DNA from: Streptococcus sp. oral taxon 056 str. F0418
GTDB lineage: Bacteria > Bacillota > Bacilli > Lactobacillales > Streptococcaceae
Assembly (NCBI RefSeq): GCF_000220065.1
Contig: NZ_AFQU01000001.1
Location: forward strand, 1,818,001-1,882,000
Length of the DNA: 64,000 bases
Direction: 5' to 3'
The notes beneath the pieces are model-generated. The model was not told where the DNA came from and ran no database searches. It worked only from the letters and a program-made list of their open reading frames with translations. The position numbers and the translations under genes were made by a program. Every line of letters begins with the position of its first letter. The stretch's first letter is position 1. Below are positions 32,624 to 43,095 of this stretch, in pieces.

Positions 32624-33637
32624 TTAAGAATAAAAGGTAACACAGACGGCTTCTGGAACATAGAAGTCATGAGAGATTTCGGTTAATTTCCCGGTTTCAG
32701 AGTCTCGTTTGAAGACGGTGGCGTTATCAGAATCTTGGTGAACAGCAATAATATACTGTTGATCTGGTGTGATGTTAAAATCGCGAGGAGTTTTCCCGTT
32801 GGTTGGTATGATTTCTACCAATTCAAGGCAACCATCATTAGCAATTTTGTAGACAGCAATAGAATCGTGTCCTCGATTTGAACCGTATAAAAATTTGCCG
32901 TCTGCAGAAATTCGGATAGCTGCTGTGCCATTTGCTCCCTTAAAGTCTTCGGGGGTGGTGGAAACGGTCTGCAAACGCTCAAACTGGCCAACTCCATCAT
33001 AAATTAGTACTTCAATAGTTGAATTTAGTTCACAGATAAGATAGGCCATTTTTTGGTAATGATGAAATACAAGGTGACGCGCACCTGCTCCAGCAGCACA
33101 CTTATATGTATCAAGAAGGTGAATGGTTCCATTTTCAGAGACAGTATAAGTCGTGACTTCATCGGTTCCTAAATCGCAAGTCACAAGATATTGATCTGGG
33201 GTTAAGTCGGCAAAGTGTACGTGTGCAGAAGCTTGATTCTCATGTGGACCAGCACCTTTGTGGCTAGTAGTATCGGCTAATTCAAGACTACCGTTTGCTA
33301 GGCGTCTGTAGACCAATACCTGCCCTTTGTGGTAATTAGCTCCGTAGACGAGATGTCGTTTTTCATCAACAGAAACGTAGCAGAGTGGTGCTCCTTCATC
33401 GACAACATGATTTATTAGTTGTTTTTGAGGATCAAATGCTGCGATTCCTCCTTGACCATTTTCAGCTCCAACTGAGTAGAGAAAACCTGCCTTGTCAAAA
33501 GCTAGATAGGTTGGACTAGATTCCTTCGCTACTAGTGTTAGGTTAGAAAGTAGACCAGTATTTGTATCAAAATCCGCTTTATAAATCCCTTCTGATTTTC
33601 GGCGGGTATATGTGCCAAAATAAACAGTTTGTGTCAT
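32624..33637 (-). CDS. Lactonase family protein (6-phosphogluconolactonase-like)
   Basis: A 337-residue seven-bladed beta-propeller of the YbhE/Pgl type, which hydrolyses 6-phosphogluconolactone in the family's characterised members. Recurring blade motifs include YFGTYTRRKSEGIY at the start, AFDKAGFLYSVG near 48, KGAGPHENQASAHVHFADL near 125 (the conserved active-site histidine and glutamate region), CAAGAGARHLVFH near 180, and ISADGKFLYGSNRGHDSIAV near 235. The minus strand has a -10 TATAAT and a GAGGT ribosome binding site before the start. It converges with the thioesterase gene. Confidence 0.87.
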   Translation of the reverse strand: MTQTVYFGTYTRRKSEGIYKADFDTNTGLLSNLTLVAKESSPTYLAFDKAGFLYSVGAENGQGGIAAFDPQKQLINHVVDEGAPLCYVSVDEKRHLVYGANYHKGQVLVYRRLANGSLELADTTSHKGAGPHENQASAHVHFADLTPDQYLVTCDLGTDEVTTYTVSENGTIHLLDTYKCAAGAGARHLVFHHYQKMAYLICELNSTIEVLIYDGVGQFERLQTVSTTPEDFKGANGTAAIRISADGKFLYGSNRGHDSIAVYKIANDGCLELVEIIPTNGKTPRDFNITPDQQYIIAVHQDSDNATVFKRDSETGKLTEISHDFYVPEAVCVTFYS

Positions 33638-33892
33638 GATGTTACCTCATATTTGATTTGATGCGATATTGTCATTATATCATAAAACGTTTTAGAATGG
33701 TTTTCATCATAAAATGTAAAAAATGACTGATTTTAAAAAACACAAAAAAACAGATACTGGGTAGGAGGGGTATAGATAGCTTTGTTAGAATAGACTTGTT
33801 CAAACAAAACCAAAAGGACAAAAGTCAACAATGTTTTGAAAGGAAAGCATGATGACTTTTAGAGTCCAACATTATAATTTAAGGAGAATCTC

Positions 33893-34156
33893 ATGAACTT
33901 TAAAAAAATAGCTACTCTTATCGCAATTCTTGGTTTGTCGGGTACATTTCTAGCGGCCTGTGGATCAAAAAATAATCAAAAGACAGAGACACTGGAAGGG
34001 AAGTCTATTGACTATAAAAAAGATGCTGTTGATAAGAAGAGCAAAGTAGTAGATGGGAAGGAAGTAACAGAATACACCATGCCAGATGGAAATATTGTTC
34101 AAATTCCTGTAGAAAATGAAGAAGGTGCTGAAACTGAAGGTTCAAGTGCTGAATAA
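33893..34156 (+). CDS. Small lipoprotein of the exporter operon
   Basis: An 87-residue product with a lipoprotein signal peptide: basic MNFKKIA, a hydrophobic core, and the lipobox LAAC with the cysteine at residue 23. The mature part is short, very charged and ends in an acidic tail (VENEEGAETEGSSAE). I do not recognise a named family. It lies 30 bases before the membrane-fusion protein gene and is probably cotranscribed, so it may be an accessory part or substrate sensor of the exporter. That role is inferred from position only. A strong AAGGAG precedes the start. Confidence 0.75.
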   Translation: MNFKKIATLIAILGLSGTFLAACGSKNNQKTETLEGKSIDYKKDAVDKKSKVVDGKEVTEYTMPDGNIVQIPVENEEGAETEGSSAE

Positions 34157-34186
34157 GAATAAGTTATGTTAAGACCTGGAGGCAAT

Positions 34187-35440
34187 ATGTTACGAGGAAA
34201 AAAGAAAAATTCTAAAATCGTTTTGATTAGTAGTGTTATTTTATTAGGATGTGCAGGTGTTGGTGGTTATTTCCTTTTGCAACCAGGACAAAGCCAAACC
34301 ACTACTGTCAATAACAAAATCGACTCTAAAACTGTACGAGAAGCAGTAGATGAAGCGAAAAAGAAGAGTCTAGTACTGTCAGGTGAAGTGGCAGCAAACA
34401 ATAGCAGCAAGGTTAAGATTGATCCTTCAAAAGGAGAAGTCAAGGAAGTTTTTGTAAAAAATGGTGATACTGTCACTGCTGGACAACCTTTGTTCTCTTA
34501 TGTGACTTCACAAGAGTTAACGGCTCAATCAGCACAATACGATGCACAAGCTAAGTCAAATAGTATTGGGACAGCTCAAAGTAATGCAAGTATTAAATGG
34601 GAGACCTATAATCGTAAATTGGCTCACTTGAATAGCTTGCGTGAAAAATATAATAGCAATAAAGACGAGTCACTTTTGGATCAAATCAAATCTGCTGAGG
34701 ATGAAGTTGCACAAAGTTTGAGCGATGCAAATTCAGCAGATAATGAGGTCAGAAATGCTCAAATTGAAGCAGAAAAAGCCCAGATGACAGCTCAAACAGA
34801 GTCTGACAGAATGAAGTATGATACGGTTACAGCAGATACAGCTGGAACAATTACGGCTATGAATGAAGATTTGCCAAGACAGTCTAAGGCCAAGAAAGAA
34901 GAAGAAAACTTTATTGAAATCATGGATAAATCCAAGACTTTTGTCAAAGGAAATGTTAGCGAGTTTGATCGTGAAAAATTACAAGTAGGACAAAAAGTTG
35001 AGGTAGTTGACCGTAAAGATCCTAAGAAAAAATGGACTGGTACAGTGACTCAAGTAGGGACGCTAACAGCAGAAGCAGCAGCTGGTGGAAATAAACAACA
35101 ACAGGAAAATCCTAACCAGTCTAAGTATCCTTATAAGGTTGAGTTGGATAAAGCAGAAAAGATGCCTTTGATTGGCTCACATACTTATGTTAATGTTATT
35201 GAAAATGCGCCAGAGGCTGGTAAAATCGTTGTGAATAAGTCTTATGTCTTCACAGAAAATGGAAAATCTTACGTCTGGAAAGTTGAGAATAAAAAAGTGA
35301 AGAAACAAGAAGTGAAAACAAAAGCACTGAAAGGTTCACTTGTTGAAATCACAGAAGGATTGAAGATGGAAGACAGCATTTCCAGTGTGAAGGCTGGTAT
35401 GAAAGATGGTATGGAGGTAGGAGCTGATGTTAAAGCTTAG
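34187..35440 (+). CDS. MacA-like membrane fusion protein (efflux adaptor)
   Basis: A protein of about 417 residues with an N-terminal membrane anchor (IVLISSVILLGCAGVGGYFL), a biotinyl-lipoyl-like domain (KVKIDPSKGEVKEVFVKNGD, residues about 70-90), a coiled-coil hairpin (residues about 100-215, alanine, glutamine and glutamate rich), and beta-barrel segments (FVKGNVSEFDREKLQVGQKV). It resembles MacA/HlyD adaptors of Gram-positive MacAB-like exporters, which move peptides or antibiotics. The ATG at 34187 is chosen for GGAGG upstream. It overlaps the ATPase gene by 14 bases. Confidence 0.88.
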   Translation: MLRGKKKNSKIVLISSVILLGCAGVGGYFLLQPGQSQTTTVNNKIDSKTVREAVDEAKKKSLVLSGEVAANNSSKVKIDPSKGEVKEVFVKNGDTVTAGQPLFSYVTSQELTAQSAQYDAQAKSNSIGTAQSNASIKWETYNRKLAHLNSLREKYNSNKDESLLDQIKSAEDEVAQSLSDANSADNEVRNAQIEAEKAQMTAQTESDRMKYDTVTADTAGTITAMNEDLPRQSKAKKEEENFIEIMDKSKTFVKGNVSEFDREKLQVGQKVEVVDRKDPKKKWTGTVTQVGTLTAEAAAGGNKQQQENPNQSKYPYKVELDKAEKMPLIGSHTYVNVIENAPEAGKIVVNKSYVFTENGKSYVWKVENKKVKKQEVKTKALKGSLVEITEGLKMEDSISSVKAGMKDGMEVGADVKA

Positions 35441-36107
35441 AGAAATCCATAAATCTTATCAGCAAGGTAGCCAAGAGTTTCCTATTTTAAAAGGGATCGA
35501 TCTTCATGTGAAAGAGGGAGATTTTCTAGCTATTATGGGACCGTCTGGCTCTGGGAAGTCAACTTTGATGAATATCATTGGCTGTCTCGACAAGGCAAAT
35601 TCAGGTAGTTACCATATTGAGGGGACGGATGTGTCTAAGTTATCAGACAATCAATTATCCGATCTTCGTAATCAAAAGATTGGTTTTGTTTTTCAAAACT
35701 TTAATTTGATGCCTAAATTAACAGCTTGTCAAAATGTAGAATTGCCTTTAACTTATATGAAAGTACCTAAAAAAGAACGCCGAGAACGAGCGCTTGAAAT
35801 GCTCCGTTTGGTTGGTCTAGAGGAGCGAAGCGAGTTTAAACCGATGGAGCTGTCTGGTGGACAAAAGCAACGGGTAGCGATTGCCCGTGCTTTGGTTACT
35901 AATCCAAGTTTCATTCTTGGAGATGAACCGACAGGTGCTTTGGATACAAAGACCAGCGTGCAAATCATGGATTTGTTTAAGCAGTTTAATGATGCTGGAA
36001 AAACAATTGTTATCATTACACATGAACCAGAGGTTGCACAGTTGTGTAAGAAAACGGTGGTACTGCGTGATGGTAATATTGAGCATAAAGCGCTAGAAAG
36101 GAATTGA
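35427..36107 (+). CDS. MacB-type ABC transporter ATP-binding protein
   Basis: A 226-residue ABC ATPase of the LolD/MacB subfamily. The P-loop GPSGSGKST is near residue 37, the Q-loop FVFQNFNLMP near 83, the signature LSGGQKQRVAIARAL near 136, Walker B FILGDEPTGALD near 156 and the H-loop IITHEPE. It powers the mechanotransmission-type permease encoded next. The start overlaps the adaptor gene, which implies coupled translation. Confidence 0.93.
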   Translation: MLKLREIHKSYQQGSQEFPILKGIDLHVKEGDFLAIMGPSGSGKSTLMNIIGCLDKANSGSYHIEGTDVSKLSDNQLSDLRNQKIGFVFQNFNLMPKLTACQNVELPLTYMKVPKKERRERALEMLRLVGLEERSEFKPMELSGGQKQRVAIARALVTNPSFILGDEPTGALDTKTSVQIMDLFKQFNDAGKTIVIITHEPEVAQLCKKTVVLRDGNIEHKALERN

Positions 36108-36114
36108 ATTATTT

Positions 36115-37332
36115 ATGGAAGATATTTTTGTAGCGCTGAATTCTATTTTATCGCATAAAATGCGGTCTATGCTAACCATGTTGGGTATTATCATTGGGAT
36201 TGGCGCTATCATTGCAATTTTTTCTATCATTGAGGGAAATACAGAAAATACCAAGAGACAATTAATCGGTGGTAGTAATAATACGATTAAAGTTGTGTAT
36301 GATAAGAAAAATGTCATTGATCCAAGCTTTCCAGAAAAAGCACAGGCTAAAAAGCCAGCCTATATTCCTTTTATGGGAGAAGAGACTCTTAACAAGATTC
36401 GTGAGATCCCTGGTGTGAAAGACGCTGTTTTAACTTATGGAACGGATGATAAAATTTATCATCTAGAGCAGAAAACATCAGGTAAGGTGCAAGCTGTTTC
36501 ACAAAATTTTGCGGATGTCAAAAAAATGCGGATTGTGGAAGGTGCAGATTTCTCAGATCCTGCATTTAAAAACCAAGAGCAAGTAACCTATCTTGAAAAA
36601 TCCCTCTATGATAGTCTTTTTCCTCAAGGGGGAGGGATTGGAAAGTATGTTGAAATCAAAGGCAGTCCTTTTAAAGTCATCGGAGTCTTTGAGTCGACAG
36701 AGCAGAGCGGTTTGACAGCTGGTGCAGACCGAGTAGCCTATATTCCTCTGCAACAATGGCATCGCTTGTTTGAAGTTATTAATGTTAATCCTGAAGTAAC
36801 TGTACAGACTTATAAAGCAGATGATTTGAAGAAGGTGGCAAAAAAAGTGGGAGATTATCTCAATCAGCAAGTCCCTAGTTCTGATTATATGTTTGGTGTG
36901 ATGAATTTGCAGGAATTCGAGCGTCAACTGGATAATTTGAATCAGTCTAACTTTGTTCTTTTGGCAGGAATTGCCAGTATTTCTCTGCTAGTAGGTGGGA
37001 TTGGAGTAATGAATATCATGTTGGTATCCGTTACTGAAAGAACACGTGAAATCGGGATTAAAAAAGCATTGGGAGCTAGACGTAAAATTATTCTTAAGCA
37101 ATTTTTAATCGAAGCGGTTATTTTAACACTGATGGGTGGATTTATTGGAGTGGTAGCAGGTATTCTGTCTGGTTTTGCCATTACTCAATCTCTGGCCTAT
37201 CCATATATCCTCTCTCTCTTCTCTGTGTTTGTAAGTTTGCTATTTTGTTGTATAATAGGGGTAGTATTTGGATTGCTACCAGCTGTCAAGGCATCTAAGT
37301 TAGATCCGATTGAGGCCTTGCGTTTTGAATAA
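36115..37332 (+). CDS. MacB/FtsX-type ABC transporter permease
   Basis: A 405-residue permease with the MacB layout: an N-terminal membrane helix (SMLTMLGIIIGIGAIIAIFSI), a large extracellular MacB-type core domain (about residues 45-275), and three C-terminal helices beginning at FVLLAGIASISLLVGGIGVM, with the coupling-helix motif TERTREIGIKKALGA. With the adaptor and ATPase it should form an envelope-spanning exporter. Related streptococcal systems confer resistance to antimicrobial peptides. The substrate of this one is not shown by the sequence. Confidence 0.92.
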   Translation: MEDIFVALNSILSHKMRSMLTMLGIIIGIGAIIAIFSIIEGNTENTKRQLIGGSNNTIKVVYDKKNVIDPSFPEKAQAKKPAYIPFMGEETLNKIREIPGVKDAVLTYGTDDKIYHLEQKTSGKVQAVSQNFADVKKMRIVEGADFSDPAFKNQEQVTYLEKSLYDSLFPQGGGIGKYVEIKGSPFKVIGVFESTEQSGLTAGADRVAYIPLQQWHRLFEVINVNPEVTVQTYKADDLKKVAKKVGDYLNQQVPSSDYMFGVMNLQEFERQLDNLNQSNFVLLAGIASISLLVGGIGVMNIMLVSVTERTREIGIKKALGARRKIILKQFLIEAVILTLMGGFIGVVAGILSGFAITQSLAYPYILSLFSVFVSLLFCCIIGVVFGLLPAVKASKLDPIEALRFE

Positions 37333-37351
37333 AGATAGATAAGGAGAATCT

Positions 37352-38008
37352 ATGTATAAGATTTTGGTCGTAGAAGATGATACGACGATCAACCAAGTGA
37401 TATGTGAATTTTTAAAAGAAAGTAATTATAGTGTAACACCTGTGTATGATGGAGCAGAAGCTTTGCGACAGTTTGAGACTGAGACGTATGATTTGGTCAT
37501 TTTAGATATGATGTTGCCATCTATTAGCGGTCTTGATGTACTTAAGGAAATTCGCAAAACATCTCAAATACCGGTGATGATTTTGACAGCTCTGGATGAT
37601 GAGTACACACAACTTGTGAGTTTTAATCATTTGATTAGTGATTATGTAACCAAGCCCTTCTCACCTCTTATTTTAGTGAAAAGAATTGAAAATATTCTAC
37701 GTCGAACAGCTGTTTATTCTGAAATTTTGGTGGGTGATTTACGGGTTGTTTTGGAAGATTGTACGATCTATTGGCAAGGCGAAAAGCTTGCTTTGACCAA
37801 AAAAGAGTATGAGATTTTAGAGGTCCTTGCGAAACGTAAAGGACATTTAGTGACACGAGACCAGCTGATGAATACGATTTGGGGATATAGCGAGCTGGAT
37901 AGCCGTGTGCTTGATAATCATATTAAGAATATCCGCAAGAAAATTCCAGGGATTCCACTATCTACCATTACTGGTATGGGGTATCAGCTAGGTGGGGATA
38001 AAGCGTGA
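37352..38008 (+). CDS. OmpR-family response regulator
   Basis: A 218-residue regulator with a receiver domain (residues 1-115; phospho-acceptor aspartate in LVILDMMLP near 51, conserved lysine in VTKPFSP near 99) and a winged-helix domain (KKEYEILEVLAKRKGHLVTRDQL and the recognition part SRVLDNHIKNIRKKI). It follows the permease after 19 bases and overlaps the kinase start by four bases. The two-component pair probably controls the exporter operon in which it sits, in the manner of VncRS or BceRS. No binding site was identified. Confidence 0.92.
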   Translation: MYKILVVEDDTTINQVICEFLKESNYSVTPVYDGAEALRQFETETYDLVILDMMLPSISGLDVLKEIRKTSQIPVMILTALDDEYTQLVSFNHLISDYVTKPFSPLILVKRIENILRRTAVYSEILVGDLRVVLEDCTIYWQGEKLALTKKEYEILEVLAKRKGHLVTRDQLMNTIWGYSELDSRVLDNHIKNIRKKIPGIPLSTITGMGYQLGGDKA

Positions 38009-39366
38009 AAATTGTTAAAAAAAATTTCCTCCTAACAAGCTCAATTATTTTTGTGGTAGTGACAGTAGTGTTAGCAAGTCTTTATTTTGCTATGCCGATT
38101 TATTATGAGCAGGTAAAGAGCCAGGAAGCTAAACATGAATTTGAGCAAGTCACTCGACAAATTCAAGGTAAGTCAATAGAGGAGATGAAGTCCCTCCTGA
38201 CGGATTATAGTCATAAGAATAATCGTATCTGGTTTAATCTGACAGATGCCAAAGAACAAGTGCTTTATCCAAATGTTGAGGTCAGTGAGACACAGGATTC
38301 TTTACAGTTGACCATTTTACCTACAATGGCTGATAGTACTGCCAAGCACAAGAGTATGACTCAAAAAATTCGCTCATCGGATGAAAAAATATTGACCTTA
38401 CAAGGTGAATTTTCTCTTCAACCGGTGAGTGATGCTAGTCATATTTTGCTTAATCTTTATCCTTTTGTTTTGGTTCTATCCTTAAGTTTAGGAGGAATAT
38501 CAGCCTATCTCTACAGCCGTACCTCTAGTCAGCGGATTAAGGATATTTCTGCTACGACGCGTAAGATGACCAGTCTGGCTCCAGATGTCTCCTGTGTAGT
38601 GAAAGGGAAAGATGAGATTGCTGAGTTGGCTCAGGATATCAATCACCTCTATGCGAATTTATTGACAAGTATGGAAGCATTGCGCGTGGAAAATGAAAAG
38701 GTTGCTGAGAGTGAGCGAGAAAAGGCAGAATTTCTTCGAATGACTTCTCATGAACTCAAGACACCAATCACGAGCATGATGGGAATGATTGATGGTATGA
38801 TTTATGGCGTGGGTGAGTTCAAAGACCGAGATACTTATCTCCATAAGTGCCGAAATATTTTAGAGGAGCAATCAGAGTTGGTTCAGTCCATCCTAGCGAT
38901 TTCTAAGCTCGAGATCGGAACTGAAGTCAACGAAGAAATTTTTTCATTGAAACAAGTTTTAGAAGAAAATCTCAGTACTTATAAATTAATGGCTGATATG
39001 AAGCATTATCAGTTTCAAGTGAGCCTTGCTGAAGCGCAGATGAAAGGGAATAAACTTTATCTGGTCAAAGCGATTAAAAATCTTATTGACAATGCCTTCA
39101 ATTACACTATAGTAAATGGAGAAATCATCCTTCGCTTGGAAGAGCATTGTCTGATAATTGAAAATCAGGCTGAGAGAGTGCTAGATGAAGCACAGATTCA
39201 GCAGATTTTCCAACCTTTTTACAGGCCTGATTATAGTCGCAATCGCAAAGATGGTGGCACAGGTCTGGGCTTATTTATTGTGAAACAAATTTTAGATAAG
39301 CACCAGATTCGTTATAAATTTGAAGCTGTGGATGGCAAGTGGATGCGATTTAGTATTTTCTTTTAA
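38005..39366 (+). CDS. Sensor histidine kinase (VncS-like)
   Basis: A 453-residue kinase starting at GTG, which overlaps the regulator stop (GTGA). It has two membrane helices (about residues 9-30 and 148-168) around an extracellular sensor domain of about 115 residues, then a HAMP-like linker. The phospho-acceptor motif is FLRMTSHELKTPITSM near residue 247. The catalytic domain has NLIDNAFNY and GGTGLGLFIVK. The dimerisation region (MIDGMIYGVGEFKDRDTYLHKC) resembles VncS-type kinases. The signal is unknown. Confidence 0.9.
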   Translation: MKIVKKNFLLTSSIIFVVVTVVLASLYFAMPIYYEQVKSQEAKHEFEQVTRQIQGKSIEEMKSLLTDYSHKNNRIWFNLTDAKEQVLYPNVEVSETQDSLQLTILPTMADSTAKHKSMTQKIRSSDEKILTLQGEFSLQPVSDASHILLNLYPFVLVLSLSLGGISAYLYSRTSSQRIKDISATTRKMTSLAPDVSCVVKGKDEIAELAQDINHLYANLLTSMEALRVENEKVAESEREKAEFLRMTSHELKTPITSMMGMIDGMIYGVGEFKDRDTYLHKCRNILEEQSELVQSILAISKLEIGTEVNEEIFSLKQVLEENLSTYKLMADMKHYQFQVSLAEAQMKGNKLYLVKAIKNLIDNAFNYTIVNGEIILRLEEHCLIIENQAERVLDEAQIQQIFQPFYRPDYSRNRKDGGTGLGLFIVKQILDKHQIRYKFEAVDGKWMRFSIFF

Positions 39367-39441
39367 AGTGCTTGACTAGTAGGTTTGTTAAAGTACATTT
39401 AGCTTATGAACCATAATAGTGAGTTGATTTAAGCTAGTATT

Positions 39442-39471
39442 GCGAGAGGGTAAAATTGCCTTCTCGTTTTT
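39442..39471 (+). terminator. Terminator after the two-component system
   Basis: Imperfect stem cgagagg/ccttctcg with a T-run (ttttta). Confidence 0.7.
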
Positions 39472-39506
39472 ATTATGCCGGATATAATAAAAATAAATAG
39501 AATGAG

Positions 39507-39685
39507 ATGGCTGTGGCTTCTTCCTCAACTTATGAGGACGCTTGTGAAGTTCTAGAAACTCATAGTTTGATGTGATCGCTAGTGATGAGAATATCGGAAA
39601 AAGCTATCTTAATCCATCTACCTATTTGACCATTCTCAAACATTTAGATTCTTATATCGCTATAGAGGCTTCTTGCGGTAGCTAG
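39507..39685 (+). pseudogene. Small decayed coding remnant, unrecognised
   Basis: A 22-codon frame starting MAVASSSTYEDACEVLETHS ends at 39575. A protein-like frame then continues, shifted by two, with DENIGKSYLNPSTYLTIL and a stop at 39683. The codon pattern suggests a fragment of a former gene. I cannot name the family. Confidence 0.3.
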
Positions 39686-39813
39686 TGGAATAGTTCTGTT
39701 TACTAGATCCTTGATGAGGAAGATAATAGTAGGTGATTCGTAGAAAAATCAGTCATGAGAAATCTTGCTAAAAATGATATAATGTTCCTATATTTTCTAG
39801 AGGAAAACAAATT

Positions 39814-42800
39814 ATGAAATTACTTTACACAGATATCCGTCATTCTCTGACAAAAGTCTTGGTGAGTGAGGCGGAGCGACTGGCAGAAGCTGGAAAGCGA
39901 GTCTTTTATATTGCGCCAAATTCGCTTTCTTTTGAGAAGGAGCGGGCAGTTTTGGAGTGCTTGCAAAACAAGGCATCCTTTGCCATTACGGTAACGCGCT
40001 TTGCCCAGATGGCTCGGTATTTTGTCCTCAATGATGTACGGCAAAGTCAGAGCTTGGACGATGTTGGTCTGGGCATGCTGATTTATCGAACCTTGACAGA
40101 GCTAGATGATGGAGAGCTTAAGGTCTATGGCAGGATGAAGAAGGATCCCCAGTTTATCCAGCAGCTGATGGATCTTTATCATGAACTGCAGACAGCCCAG
40201 ATGTCCTTTGCGGATTTGGAATTTCTTGAGGAGCCTGAGAAACGGGAGGATCTAGTCAAGATTTTTACAGCAGTGACTGCTGCTCTGAATAAGGGGGATT
40301 TTGACTCGTCTTCTCAGATTGCTGCTTTTGCTCAGCATATTCTGGCTGGCGACACAGATGAGGAATTGGAGAATCTAGCTCTGGTCATTGATGGCTTTAC
40401 TCGTTTTTCTGCCGAAGAGGAATACTTGGTCGGTCTCCTGCATCGAAAAGGTGTGGAGATTGTTATCGGGACCTATGCCAGCCAAAAGGCCTATCGAGCA
40501 GCCTTTCGTGAGGGCAATCTCTATCAGGCCAGCGTGGATTTTTTGAGAAAGCTGGCCGAGGACTATCAGGTCAAGCCTGACTATATCCCTCATGCGGAAG
40601 CGGAAGATGCCTTTGGACGGATTTCTAAGATTTTGGAGAGTCGCTATGACTTTTCAGAATCAACGGTTAGTCTTAGTGAGACAGACCGCTCGCAGCTTCA
40701 GATTTGGGCTACTATGAATCAGAAAGAAGAGCTGGAGTATGTGGCTAAGTCCATCCGGCAGCGGGTTCATGATGGTGTGCGCTATAAGGATATTCGTCTG
40801 CTTTTGGGAGATGTGGAAGCCTACCAGCTTCAGCTCAAGACCATTTTTGACCAATATCAGATTCCCTACTATCTGGGGCGGAGCGAGTCAATGGCTCAGC
40901 ATCCGCTGGTTCAGTTTGTCGAGTCCTTGGAGCGGCTCAAACGCTATAATTTTCAACTGGAAGACCTGCTCAATCTCTTAAAAACGGGGCTCTATGGAGA
41001 TTTGACCCAGGAGGAGCTGGATCATTTTGAACAATATCTACGTTTTGCGGACATCAAGGGAGCAGGCAAGCTAGCCAAGGATTTCACAGTCAATAGTCAA
41101 GGAAAATTTGACCTAGACCGTCTCAATCATATTCGTTGTCGGGTCATGATCCCTCTGCAAGAATTTTTCAAATCCCGAAGCCAGACGGCGTCGGGGCTCT
41201 TGGCTAAGTTTACGGAGTTCGTCCAAGTAGCCCGTTTGTCTGATAATTTGACGGCTCTGTTACAGGGAGAAAGTCAGCAGGAGCAGGAGCGTCATGAGGA
41301 GGTCTGGAAGGCTTTCAGCCATGTCTTAGAGCAGTTTGCTCAGGTCTTTGTAGATAGTAAGGTCAAGTTGGACGATTTTTTGGCCTTAGTCTTGTCAGGC
41401 ATGCTTTTGTCCAACTATCGGACGGTGCCGGCGACAGTAGATGTGGTCAAGGTCCAGTCTTATGACCTGATAGAGCCTTTAGCTGCTCCTTACGTCTACG
41501 CAATTGGACTGACTCAGGAGCGTTTCCCGAAAATCGCGCAGAACAAGAGTCTGCTCAGTGATGAAGATCGGGCTCGGCTCAATGACGCGACGGATTCTCA
41601 GGCGGAGCTTCAGATTGCTAGTTTAGAAAATCTCAAGAAGAATCGCTATACGGCTCTGTCTCTGATGAATTCTGCTACCAAAGAGCTGGTCTTGTCTGCG
41701 CCAGCCTTGGTCAATGAAGTAGAGGACAGTATGTCGACCTATCTGCTGGAATTGACTGCAGATCCGCTTTCCTTGCCCATCATTGTCAAAAAGCCTCAGG
41801 CTTCCAGTGACGATATTGGTAGCTACAGAGCTCTCTTGTCTCAGATCATCGAGCTTCATCAAGAGGAGATTGACCGAGAGTGGACAGCAGAGGAGCAGAC
41901 CTTTTGGGCGGTGGCTGTGCGGGTTATCCGCAAGAAATTAGTAGCAGAAGGCATCAGCATTCCGCAAATCAGTAAGGAATTGCGGAGTGAACCTTTGCAG
42001 TTAGATACACTTCAAGCACTCTATCCTAAGGGACAGGCTCTGCGTCTATCAGCCTCTGCACTCACGGAGTATTTTAAAAATCAGTATGGTTACTTTATCA
42101 AGTATGTGCTCGGCTTACAAGAAGAGTGGAGCATTCATCCAGATGCTCGAAGTCATGGAACGTTTTTACACCGCATTTTTGAGAGAACACTACAAGGTGA
42201 TGTTCGTAGTGATTTTGATCAGCGATTGGAATCGGCTATCCATGAAACGATGCAGGAGCCAGAATTTACAAATCTATACAATCAGTCCAGTGAGAGCCAC
42301 TTTACACAGCAGTTGTTATTAGACACAGCTAGGGCTACAGGACAGGTACTAGCCCATACGAAAGAAATTGAAACAATCGGTGAGGAGACAGCTTTTGGTG
42401 ATGATGCGCTGCCCTTCCTCATTTTGGAAAATGTCCGAGCAGTTACCGTTCGTGGGAAAGTAGACCGAATTGATCGTCTACTCTCTGATGGAAGTCTGGG
42501 AGTTGTAGATTATAAGTCTAGTGAGACCAAGTTTAGCTTCGAGAAGTTTTTTAATGGTCTTCATTCTCAGTTACCGACCTATCTAGCTACTGTACAAGGG
42601 TTGACTGATCAGTCAGCGAGTTCTGGACTTTTTGGAGCTATGTATTTGCAGATGACTGATCCGATCGTTTCTCTAAAAGATACTAAGGAATTGGAAGATG
42701 CTGTCAAAGAAGCCGCTAAAACCATGCAGTACAAGGGACTCTTTTTAGCTGATAAATTGGCGTCTTTAGGACCTGTTTATGAGAAAAGCAAGGTCAATAG

Positions 42801-43095
42801 CCTTAGTCAAGAAGAGCTGGCTATTTTATTGGCCTACAATACTATTCTTTATAAAAAAGCAGCAGAGGGGATTCTATCAGGACAGTTCGCAATAAACCCT
42901 TATACAGAAAACGGGCGGAACATTGCTCCTTATGTTGATCAGTTTAAGTCTATTACTGGCTTTGAGGCTAATCGCCATTTAGGTCAAGCCAGACAGTTAG
43001 ATAAATTAGACTTAAGTAAATTTGACAAACGTCCTGTTGGTGAGAAATTACGCCAGGCATGGATAGAAAAGATGAAGGAGGAGTTAGAGAAATGA
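39814..43095 (+). CDS. rexB: ATP-dependent exonuclease subunit B (AddB/RexB)
   Basis: The 1,093-residue RexB pairs with RexA to form the AddAB-type helicase-nuclease that resects double-strand breaks and recognises Chi in streptococci. The N-terminal part is an inactivated helicase-like domain without a Walker A. The C-terminal PD-(D/E)xK nuclease domain shows GKVDRIDRL and [12 protein letters not shown] near residue 905. A strong change in base composition occurs near 41950-42050. The 5' two-thirds is GC-rich with many CTG codons and the rest is typical of the window. The stop overlaps the rexA start (ATGA). Confidence 0.95.
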   Translation: MKLLYTDIRHSLTKVLVSEAERLAEAGKRVFYIAPNSLSFEKERAVLECLQNKASFAITVTRFAQMARYFVLNDVRQSQSLDDVGLGMLIYRTLTELDDGELKVYGRMKKDPQFIQQLMDLYHELQTAQMSFADLEFLEEPEKREDLVKIFTAVTAALNKGDFDSSSQIAAFAQHILAGDTDEELENLALVIDGFTRFSAEEEYLVGLLHRKGVEIVIGTYASQKAYRAAFREGNLYQASVDFLRKLAEDYQVKPDYIPHAEAEDAFGRISKILESRYDFSESTVSLSETDRSQLQIWATMNQKEELEYVAKSIRQRVHDGVRYKDIRLLLGDVEAYQLQLKTIFDQYQIPYYLGRSESMAQHPLVQFVESLERLKRYNFQLEDLLNLLKTGLYGDLTQEELDHFEQYLRFADIKGAGKLAKDFTVNSQGKFDLDRLNHIRCRVMIPLQEFFKSRSQTASGLLAKFTEFVQVARLSDNLTALLQGESQQEQERHEEVWKAFSHVLEQFAQVFVDSKVKLDDFLALVLSGMLLSNYRTVPATVDVVKVQSYDLIEPLAAPYVYAIGLTQERFPKIAQNKSLLSDEDRARLNDATDSQAELQIASLENLKKNRYTALSLMNSATKELVLSAPALVNEVEDSMSTYLLELTADPLSLPIIVKKPQASSDDIGSYRALLSQIIELHQEEIDREWTAEEQTFWAVAVRVIRKKLVAEGISIPQISKELRSEPLQLDTLQALYPKGQALRLSASALTEYFKNQYGYFIKYVLGLQEEWSIHPDARSHGTFLHRIFERTLQGDVRSDFDQRLESAIHETMQEPEFTNLYNQSSESHFTQQLLLDTARATGQVLAHTKEIETIGEETAFGDDALPFLILENVRAVTVRGKVDRIDRLLSDGSLGVVDYKSSETKFSFEKFFNGLHSQLPTYLATVQGLTDQSASSGLFGAMYLQMTDPIVSLKDTKELEDAVKEAAKTMQYKGLFLADKLASLGPVYEKSKVNSLSQEELAILLAYNTILYKKAAEGILSGQFAINPYTENGRNIAPYVDQFKSITGFEANRHLGQARQLDKLDLSKFDKRPVGEKLRQAWIEKMKEELEK

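Larger units (their letters stand above)
39367..39813. other. Intergenic region before rexB
   Basis: It holds the kinase-operon terminator (39442-39471), a short decayed coding remnant (39507-39685) and a TGATATAAT -10 box at about 39775-39783 for rexB. Nothing else is recognisable. Confidence 0.6.
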
